In this document: positions 56,086-64,000 of the stretch, one piece after another
How the letters are laid out: the number at the start of each line of letters is the position of its first letter
Numbering within the stretch: the stretch's first letter is position 1
Assembly: GCA_949751835.1 (NCBI GenBank)
Contig: CATKHK010000023.1
Location: 432,604 to 496,603, forward strand
Reading direction: 5' to 3'
DNA from: Blepharisma japonicum
Lineage: Eukaryota; Ciliophora; Heterotrichea; Heterotrichida; Blepharismidae
DNA length: 64,000 bases
Notes under the pieces: generated by a model
The model's input: the letters and a program-made list of their open reading frames with translations, nothing else
Databases searched by the model: none
What the model was told of the DNA's origin: nothing
Program-made: the position numbers and the translations under genes

Positions 56086-58145
56086 AATTCTAGTTTTTCT
56101 TATTAAGACAAGCATCCAGACTTGACCAATCTGCTCAATCCATCCCGGGTTTGCTTTTCACAAGAAAATCTTTGAGTTTTGCTTGCTACTTATTTATAAA
56201 TTAAGCTGTATAGTTTACCCAGAATCAATATCGATGCGAATACTGAAAATAAAGTTCATATGGAAAATTTTTCATTGGAATAGTATCAGAAAATTTAAAA
56301 AAGTCTTATTTGTATGATCAGAAGCAAAGTGAAGCTTTAGTGTAAGCTAGCAATAACAGTAAGTTTCTTTTTCAGTTTGTTTAATTGCATTTTATATATT
56401 TACAAGACGAAATTCTTAGAGAAGACTCTTTTGTCTCTAGAAATGATTACTTAATTCTTATAAGAAAGCTATTTAAAATAAGTTATAAGGTCTTGAGATG
56501 CTTTAATTGTTTATTTTTCAAATCAAATTGAATAAGTCTCCTATCTAAGGTAATAAAGTAAAAATTATCTTCATACAGCAAAGAGTATGAGTGATGATAA
56601 TAATCTTCTGCAAACACATTTGCAGTTCTAATTGGTACTCATATATTGATATCATTGAAACCACTTTCATAGCAGGTTTTATTATAAGTAATTATATATG
56701 CTTTGTTTTTAGTAGCTAAAGAAATTTTACCTATATTTGAGGTTAATGTAATTGGAGCATTTGAATATGAATTATTTGAAATATTATAGCATGATACATA
56801 AGGAGATGTATAGCCAGCAATTAAGATCACTCCATTAATAAAAGCGCAAGAAATGTGGGTGTTTGATAATGGATACTGGGTAAGTGCTGTTCAATTCTTT
56901 GATTTTAATGAGAATTTGAATGAAGCATTTCCACTTCCTCCAAACATATAAACAAAATCATCAACTGCAATAAGCCCAGAATATCTACTGTATTGAGAAG
57001 AATCTAAAGCAATTATTGAGTTATTTGGAGCTATAATAAAAGTTTGCGACTGAAAACAGCAAAATACAGAGCCATCATTTAGCAAACAAGTTGGGTCGTA
57101 GCTTCGATAATTTTTTTGGATGCTTTGCGATGTTGAGTTTTGTGATATAACATCAACAGCAAATAGATTCTGACCTACAAAGTATTTAATAATTGGCTCT
57201 ACTTTGATAGGCTTTAAAGCTTCAAAATTATTAATATCAAATAAACTTTTTGCATCTTTAATAATAAAAAGATTTTCCAGCCTATCTTTTAAGTTAGCAT
57301 TGCTAATCTTAATTAAATTTTCTTGATATTTTATTTTTGCTGCATTTTCAGGGGATAATTTTAATGCCGATTCAATAAAGCTTTTGCTGTTTAAATTATT
57401 GACTTCTTCTAACTTATCACATAAATATATATATTCATTGATTTTTTTCCCTATAAGGGTAAGCTTTTCTAATGATTTATTTGCTGTTTTATTTATTTGC
57501 TTTATTAATGATGATGATTCTTGGACAATCTTTAAACGATCCTTCTTCGTTTTTAACTTTAAGCCTTTTAAAAATTCAGAAATAATAATTCTGGTTTGAG
57601 GATTAGGAGTCTCCATGATTCGTGTAAAATGATGATTTCTGTTGGATTCTCCATGCGCCAAAATGTGATTTGAGCATAAAAACACGCTTTTGTCTGAGCA
57701 GTCACATACACAAATTGATTTATTTTGGCAATTCATCGAGCAAGTCACAAATTCATCCATTATTATTATCAATTCTACAAAAATATTTTTAATTCTATGC
57801 AAAGTATAGATTTAAATGCCTTTTAATTATGATTATGAGAAACTAACCAAAAGCTATATTTACTAATATTTTTTTACAATTGAAGCTAATTCAGTTATTT
57901 TGAAAGTTGTTTTTATAATTAAAGGCTTTTTTAGATGCCTAATAAACAATTAATTGGTTGGCAATTTACCTTAAATTTTACTAGAATCTACTTGCAAATC
58001 TCCTTTCTGTGCTGCATTAGTGCAAACAAATATAGCTCATTTCTTTAGATATTCATTTTAAATTAATATAGCAGGTCACTTGCCTCTAATTGCTAAACCA
58101 GAGTTCTATTCAATATTAAATAGCGTTGCTTATCAATTTGAAGCT
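56075..58145 (-). repeat. segmental duplication unit, copy 2
   Basis: The unit begins at the TTAATTCTAG-type block just after the LINE relic and ends just before the minisatellite. It contains the only intact gene of the three copies. Confidence 0.8.
56483..57760 (-). CDS. B-box-like zinc finger plus kelch-type protein, intact copy 2
   Basis: 425 residues in one frame with TGA = Trp at 56891-56893 and 56639-56641. The N-terminus MDEFVTCSMNCQNKSICVCD, then CSDK, then LCSNHILAH and NHHF, gives a Cys/His-rich zinc-binding module. Residues ~55-190 form a helical coiled segment. The C-terminal half has kelch-like blades (FCCFQSQTFIIAPNNSIIAL, LIAVDDFVYMFGGSGNASF, VILIAGYTSPYVSCYNI, LLYEDNFYFITLDRRLIQFD) ending KQLKHLKTL. 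Start ATG at 57760; the alternative in-frame Met upstream is in the AT-rich leader. Likely an adaptor or scaffold. Role unknown. Confidence 0.85.
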
Positions 58146-58149
58146 GGAG

Positions 58150-58418
58150 TGGATGACGATGAGATGCTGATGTGATGTTGATGTGATGCGATGTGATGTG
58201 ATGTTGATGTGATGTTGAAGTGATGTGATGTTGATGTGATGATGGTGTGATGTTGAAGTGATGTGGTGTTGAAGTGATGTGATGTTGAAGGGATGTTATG
58301 ATGAAGTGATGTTATCGTGAAGTGATGTGATGTTGAAGCGATGTGATGTTGAAGCGATGTGATGTTGAAGCGATGTGATGTTGAAGTGATGTGATGTTGA
58401 AGTGATGTGATGTTATAG
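58150..58418 (+). repeat. minisatellite, 16-bp unit
   Basis: Roughly 270 bp of degenerate tandem repeats with the consensus GATGTGATGTTGAAGY. The units at ~58325-58400 are nearly identical, while those to the left are more variable and some are shortened. The plus strand is made almost only of G, T and A. A 16-bp period excludes a simple protein-coding repeat. It lies exactly between duplication copies 2 and 3. Confidence 0.95.
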
Positions 58419-58669
58419 GATAGGGATAAAGTAAATCTTTCATTGACGTTAATTGCTCTGACTTTACAGTTCTTGTATTAAATAAGTTTATATTCCATTA
58501 GAAAACTGCAAAGAGATGCTCATTTTATTAGCATTCAAAAGAATCTATAAAATTTTCCCCTGAATTTACAGCTTTATTAATCCATTTCAGTATTTAATAG
58601 AAGCTATCATAAATTTAAAAGGATATTGCAATCTAGAATAAGTAGGATTAACAAAGTTTGTACCTCAAG

Positions 58670-60830
58670 CTTAAATTATTAATTCTAGTTTTCTTATTAA
58701 GACAAGCCTCTAGACTTGATTTATCTACCCAACCCGCTTCGGGACTTGTATTCAACAAGAATCCGCTTTGAGTTTTGCCTTACTTATTAATTTATAAATA
58801 AAGATTCATAATTTCACAAGGAATTGATATCGGTGCAAATACTGAAAATAAAGTTACATGGAGAATTTTTCATTGAAATAGTATCAGAAATGCAAAGAAG
58901 TTATATCTTGACCAAATAAAGGCAAGTTTTAGCTCAAGCATTCAATACCCTAAATTTCCTGTGCAGTTTTTTGATTATATTTCGATATAATCTAAATTAA
59001 TAATCATGGGAGAGAAATCAGCACCATTTAATGTTATTTACAAAATTTGTAGCAAAACTAAATTCTTAGAGAAGACTTTTTAGTGCCTCTAAATGATTCT
59101 TCATTACTTGCAAGAAAGCCATTTAAATTTAAATTATAAGGTCTTGAGATGCTTTAATTGTTTATTTTTTAAGTCAAATTGAATAAGTCTCCTATCTGTG
59201 GTAATAAAGTAAAAACTATCTTCATACAGCAAAGAGTATGAGTGACGAGCATTACCTTCTGCAAACACATTTGTAGTTCCAATAGATGTTCATGTATTGA
59301 TATCATCCAAACCACTTTCATAGCAGGTTCTATTATAATCAATTATGTATGCTTTGTTTTTAGCAGCTAAAGAAGTCTTACCTGTGCTTGAGTTTAATGT
59401 AATTGGAGCATTTGAATATGAATTATTTGAAATATTATAGCATGATACATAAGGAGACTGATAACCAACAATTAAGATCACCCCATTAATAAAAGCACAA
59501 GAAATGAAGTTGTTTGATGATAATGGATACTGGGTAAGTGCTGTTCAATTCTTTGATTTTAATGAGAATTTGAATGAAGCATTTACACTTCCTCCAAACA
59601 TATAAACAAAATCATCAACTGCAATAAGCCCAGAATAGTTACTGTATTTAGAAGTATCCAAATCAATTATTGAGTTATTTGGAGCCATAATAAAAGTTTG
59701 CGACTGAAAACAGCAAAACACAGAGCCATCATTTAGCAAACATGTTGGGTCTCAGCTCTGAAAATTTTTTTGGATGTTTTGCGATGTTGAGTTTTGAGAT
59801 ATAACATCAACAGCAAATAGAGTCTGATTTACAAAGTGTTTAATAATTGGCTCTACTTTGATAGGTTTTAAAGCTTCAAAATTATCAATATCAAATAAAC
59901 TTTTTGCGTCTTTAATAGTAAAAAGATTTTCCAGCCTTTCTTTTAAATTATCATTGTTAATCTTAATTATATCTTTTTGATATTTTATTTTTGCTGCATT
60001 TTCAGGGGATAATTTTAATGCCAATTCAATAAAGCTTTTGCAGTTTAAATTATTGACTTCTTCTAATTTATCACATAAGTATAATATATTCATCTAATTT
60101 TTTCCCTATAAGGAAAAGATTTTCTAATGACTTATCTGTTGCTTCCTTTATTTGCTTTATTAATAGTGATGATTCTTGGACAATCTTTAAACGATCCTGC
60201 TTTGTTTTGAGTTTCAAGCCTTTTAAAAACTCAGAAATTATAATTCTGGTTTGAGGATTTGGAGTCCTCATGATTCGTGTGAAATGATGACTTTTGTTGG
60301 ATTCTCCATGCTCCACAACGTGATTTAAGCATAAAAACACATTTTTGTCTGAGCAGTCACATACACAGATTGGTTTATTTTGGCAATCCATCGAACAGGT
60401 CACAAGTTCATCCATTTCTATTATTATCCAATTCTACAAAATATTTTTCAATTGCGTGCAAAAATATAGATTTAAAGGCGTTCTAAATTATGATTTTAAA
60501 GGCTAACTAAAATCTATATTTACTGAATCATTTTGCAATTGAACTAATTCAGTCATTTTGAAAGCTGTTTTTATAATTGAAGGCTTTTATATTATCGATT
60601 TTAAATAGAGTATATAATTTATCAAGCATAATAAACAATTAATTGATTGCAATTTAAGAATTAGGGTACTTTAAAATTTTCCTATAATTATCTTTTAATA
60701 TCCTCTCTGTATTTGCTCTAGTGAAACAAAATATAGCTCATTTCTTTAGACATGCTATTTGAAGTTAATATAGCAGATCACTTGCCTACAGTTGCTAAAT
60801 TAAAGCTGCACTCGATATTAAATAGAGCAG
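58670..60830 (-). repeat. segmental duplication unit, copy 3
   Basis: Third copy, directly to the right of the minisatellite and a ~250-bp unique stretch, in the same orientation as copies 1 and 2. By eye it is closer to copy 1 in the 3' flank (shared TCGATATAATCTAAATTAAT block, absent from copy 2). Confidence 0.8.
59134..60415 (-). pseudogene. B-box-like/kelch-like gene, copy 3, frameshifted
   Basis: Homologous to the intact copy along its length, with a +1 shift near 60075-60090 (DEYIILM then TGA TAA) at the same AT run where copy 1 is shifted, and a harmless 3-bp insertion near 59518. N-terminus MDELVTCSMDCQNKPICVCD with a Cys/His module; a helical segment; then the blades LLNDGSVFCCFQSQTFIMAP and FVYMFGGSVNASFKFSLK. 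Apart from this shift, both halves are open. It could be a recent pseudogene or a sequencing problem in a homopolymer-like run. Confidence 0.75.
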
Positions 60831-60849
60831 AATAGTTTTAAAGATTTAT

Positions 60850-61470
60850 TTTCTATTTTTATGAATCAACTAATTTATTGCATTTCATAAAGCAATAATC
60901 TGAGCTGAGAAGCCGCATCAATTGTGGCTTTTTGATGCTCATTAGCTTCTTTTGTATTTGCAGTATTACTTTATTTGGCTTCTCTTTATAATGAAATAGG
61001 CAATCAGCTGCTCTTTTGAGTATTTGTCAATGCTCTTTTTTAACTATTTCTTCTTTTGCCTCAATCTTTTCAAATATATCTGAATTTTTAGACTTAAAAT
61101 TTGGGTTTTGGAATTTCAATTTTTGAATTTCATTGAATTTTATCTTTAAATTCAATTACACTCATCTGTACTTTAATTAGAGCCTGAAGTGATTCAACTG
61201 GGGCATTGAATTAATGTTTTGTGTGTAAAATCATCATTTTCACGAAGAGAGATTCAATAAGGGTCCATGCTAATTTCACGAGCAATCAAACTATTCGTTC
61301 GATTGCAATCCAATATGGCTTCCGCTTCTTGCCCTAGATTATTTAGGAAAATTATATTTTTTGGAAGTTTAGAGAATGACATTAACTCTAAATTTTGATC
61401 TAAATTTTTGATTAATTGTTGTTTGTGCTCGATAGTAATAGTTAACGAAGGTTTCCCTGATTAATAAATA
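60850..61470 (-). pseudogene. broken gene remnant, possibly F-box-like
   Basis: On the minus strand, from ~61470, a frame reads IEHKQQLIKNLDQNLELMSF, then SKLPKNIIFLNNLGQEAEAI, then IAREISMDPYWISLREND, crossing TGA as Trp and ending in TAA near 61185. The LPKNII...DPYW pattern is F-box-like, but the match is weak. A second frame, 60850-61070, reads IFEKIEAKEEIVKKEHWQIL, then KKPQLMRLLSSDYCFMKC. The two halves need at least one frameshift and cross stops in between. No ATG-based gene model joins them. Confidence 0.35.
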
Positions 61471-61935
61471 TGCATCAGAATCAAACTCTTTCATTCTCTC
61501 TCACTTTTTCGTAATGCTTATTATATTTTGAGGGTGCAAATGTACTCAATAATTGCATTTACATAGAGAATAACACTCGCAGAGTTTACAAAGTTTATAA
61601 TAGCTTTAACACAAACATTTAAATTATCAATTCTACTAAATCAAAGTCCTAAATAATTTAATTATTTAGAAGATAAGGGTCGATCTCTTATCCATCATAA
61701 TAAAAGAGGAATTATCAAACAACGAAAATTCTATTATTATGAATTACAAATAAGCAATATTCTTAGTTAATATGACTTTAATCTGAAAATCCAAGCAATT
61801 AAGAGAATTGTTGGATTTATTTATAAAATGCTATTTATTTATTATAAAGACAATATTTACCCAGCACATAAATATTACTTGATTTTATTAACTTATAATT
61901 ATCAATAATTTGTTCTAATTATTGCCTAATAGGAT

Positions 61936-62046
61936 ATGATAACTTTTAGAAGTCCTTCTGTGGTTAAAAACTTAGTGATTGGGAGTGCTGAAAATTCCAG
62001 AGGACAGATTAAGAGACTAGGCCTTGGAAAATTCGTAAAAAGTTAA
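61936..62046 (+). CDS. small ORF (36 aa), uncertain
   Basis: MITFRSPSVVKNLVIGSAEN continues to GQIKRLGLGKFVKS and TAA. Composition is richer in G+C than the flanks and the codons look normal, but 36 codons can occur by chance. It ends ~70 bp before the F-box gene start and might instead belong to its 5' leader as an upstream ORF. Confidence 0.3.
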   Translation: MITFRSPSVVKNLVIGSAENSRGQIKRLGLGKFVKS

Positions 62047-62113
62047 AGCAAATATAAAAGAAGTATTTTAAATTTTATATAACTGCAGAATTAAAAGATC
62101 TATAAAAATAATT

Positions 62114-63595
62114 ATGGACAAGCTACCCGATTCTCTTCTGATGCTTATACTTCCTATAGTGGGCCACTTTTGTGAGCTAAATAATATAGCAACAGTTTGT
62201 AAAAGATGGCATAGAGCACTGAAAAAAGCTTATCACTACATCTCGTTTTCTGGGACTTTTTACCCTATGAATATGCCTCACAGGATTGATTTACCTTTTT
62301 ATTTTCTATTGTTTAGAGAAAATCTTAAAATATTATCACTTAATCTTAGGTCCACTTCTCTTTACCCTCAAGATAGAATATTAGCCTTAGCTAGATTATT
62401 GGCATCACAGCCTTGGCTCGAAGTTCTTGATCTAACAAATGCAGAAATTAGTCCTCATAAGCTATGAAAAAAACTAATAAAATTGAAGCTAAAAATGAAT
62501 ACCTTTAATTTGTGCAGTTTGCATACTCTAAAAATTACAAATAATAGACATAAGATTGGATTTAAACAATTAACAGAATTATTACCAAATTTAAAAAAGC
62601 TTTATGTCGGAAACACTAAGATTGCTCTAGAAGATTTTATAGCAATAATAAAAAATTTAAAAAAGTTAGAACTTCTTGATTTAAGCTACTGTAGAGATTT
62701 AAAACTCTCAGAGGAGTATAGTGTTGTTTCTTTATTGCAAAATTCAAGCATAAAAGTAATATTTACTCATACAGGGGAATTATTTGATTTTCTTCGCTCT
62801 CAATCATTAAGTCACATAAAAATAATAGGCATGACAATCGAGAATATTTTGTGGAACATTGAATCTCCATTTAGCCTGGCAAAACTTGAAAAATTTCTAA
62901 ATTCTGGCGGTGATGTAAATTTATTTGACTTCGGAAAAAAGCAAGATAATCCTATCTTTCTCTATCCACAGTTTGATATTATTAAAAAGAGAATTGATGA
63001 AAATTTAATGGTTGAAATCTATAAAATCCTTATTCGGCATGGTCTTGATTTGAGTTTTTACGTGTTTCACAGATTCTCTTATGTTAATCTTGCAATACAA
63101 TATGAATATACTGAATTGCTAAAGCTTTTTATGCATACGAAAGCTGATATATTCTTTCCTGGTGTACCAGAAGAATGAAAAAACATTGGTGATGATGTGC
63201 CTTGATCTTGTCCCTCAATTCTTTATGCTGGCCATTATGAAAATATTTCAGCTTGAAATTTATTTTTAAATTATGGACTAGAAAAAATTAATTATTATAG
63301 CATTCATAAAGAAGAAAATTGTAATTTGTGATGTATTTCAGCTAGAAAAGATAATACTGAATGTCTTGAGTATCTACAGGATCGTTTATTTCCTTATTTG
63401 CCATGCCCTTTCAATGATCATTGAGATACAATTAGAAATAAAATAAAAAAATGAATATTTGAAGGTGAAATTGAAAAACTAAAAAATTTTCCAGACTTCT
63501 TTATTTATTATGTAGCTTGATCATTGTTGTGGGAAAATGAAATTGAATCGTCAAAAAGAATAATTAAGTATTTCTCTAGGGTAAATCCTGCTTAG
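62114..63595 (+). CDS. F-box/LRR/ankyrin-like protein
   Basis: 493 residues with many TGA = Trp codons. The N-terminal F-box reads LPDSLLMLILPIVGHFCELN, then NIATVCKRWHRALK (residues ~4-38). Leucine-rich repeats follow: ILSLNLRSTSLY, LEVLDLTNAEIS, LHTLKITNN, LKKLYVGNTKIAL, LELLDLSYCRDLKL. From ~230 on, ankyrin-like helices appear (LEKFLNSGGDVNLFD, KILIRHGLDLSF, VNLAIQYEYTELLKLFMHTK, AGHYENISAWNLFLNYG). F-box proteins recruit substrates to SCF ubiquitin ligases. The frame ends ...YFSRVNPA at TAG 63593-63595. A kelch-type fragment starts right after in another frame. Confidence 0.8.
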
Positions 63596-63596
63596 C

Positions 63597-64000
63597 CATT
63601 TAACACTATCTAGTAGATTTGATTTAGATCAAAATCGATGAATTCAATTATCTCCGATTCCAAAAGCTGATTATAAGTGCAATAGTATAATATTCAATGG
63701 GAATATTTTGATTTCTGGATATTTTAGTAGAAATCTTTGGTTATATTCAGTTGATATTAACTCTTTCTCTACAATTCCTTATGTTTTTGCAAGCAAGAAA
63801 AGAAAGATCCTGATAAATGTAGAGAGGCTGTATTTGATTGAATGCAAAAATGGATCAATCTATGAAAGCGATTTTGGAAGCTATATGAATTGGAGCCGAA
63901 TAATAGAAAACTCAAGAATAACTTATAATCCTTCTCAAGTGTATTGTTCATATAATAAAGGAGGAATATACATTGGGTTAAACGGGCATTATTACTACAA
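63597..64000 (+). pseudogene. kelch-type C-terminal fragment, related to the 47914-49350 gene
   Basis: A frame open from ~63585 to the window end: FDLDQNRWIQLSPIPKADYK, then IIFNGNILISGYFSRNLWLY, then SVDINSFST, then LINVERLYLIECKNGSIYES, then VYCSYNKGGIYIG. It aligns residue by residue with the last ~135 residues of the kelch-like protein at 47914-49350 (FDLENNRWIKLSWIPEW, IIFNGTIIISGY, SVDINSFSE, LINAERLYLIEC, VYCSYNNEGIYIA). It lacks any N-terminal zinc finger or first blades, and no start codon precedes it, so it is a truncated copy. It may continue past the window edge. Confidence 0.7.

Larger units (their letters stand above)
60836..62113. other. ~1.3-kb region with gene remnants
   Basis: No intact large gene. 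It contains a broken minus-strand gene (60850-61470, listed separately) and a small plus-strand ORF (61936-62046). The rest is AT-rich. Confidence 0.5.

Noticed and set aside
58150-58418. CRISPR array
   Set aside because: The 16-bp units are directly adjacent and degenerate with no spacers; the genome is eukaryotic.

Overview
The window looks like macronuclear DNA of a heterotrich ciliate close to Blepharisma. Three sequence signs support this. In-frame TGA falls again and again at conserved tryptophan positions, for example the kinase DVWSLG motif at 441-443 and the pore-helix Trp of a K+ channel at 40015-40017, while every gene ends in TAA or TAG. At least ten introns are exactly 15 nt long (GTA...AG). 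Genes are short, densely packed on both strands, and separated by very AT-rich spacers. A standard-code reader would cut most genes here into pieces, so the CDS entries below join those pieces with TGA = Trp and remove the 15-nt introns.

Layout. 1-902: 3' end of a PKG/PKA-like kinase. 1-38 kb: ordinary housekeeping and signalling genes. These are an FHA/RING-CH protein, a 5S rRNA gene, a six-TM cyclic-nucleotide phosphodiesterase, a Dbp5-like helicase, a rhodanese, a histidine acid phosphatase, Pam18, CDK1, proteasome beta3, two tandem CDPK-like pseudokinases, TMEM138, a D,D-carboxypeptidase-like protein, ERCC1, an RRM/zinc-knuckle protein, EF-hand, GBP-like, DPY30 and beta-helix proteins, an acyltransferase, a GST and an ATP11 assembly factor. 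38.9-47.5 kb: a cyclic-nucleotide-binding K+ channel, a PH-TTC39 protein, an amidinotransferase-like protein without its catalytic Cys, and a dual-specificity phosphatase.

47.9-64 kb is an accessory, repeat-rich region. It holds an expansion of B-box-like/kelch-like proteins: one single gene, three copies of a ~2.1-kb segmental duplication, and a truncated copy at the right edge. Between them lie mobile-element relics (a 5' fragment of a piggyBac transposase gene and a decayed LINE-type reverse transcriptase), a 16-bp minisatellite, degenerate gene fragments and an F-box/LRR/ankyrin gene. Only the middle of the three duplicated copies keeps a full reading frame; the two outer copies are frameshifted at the same AT run.

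The genes are independent transcription units, not operons. Signalling is prominent: PKG, PDE and a CNBD channel form a cyclic-nucleotide theme, and the CDPK-like and EF-hand proteins a calcium theme. I see no complete new multi-gene system. The most unusual items are the duplicated calcium-binding pseudokinases, the Cys-less amidinotransferase, the D,D-carboxypeptidase homologue and the decaying kelch/transposon region.
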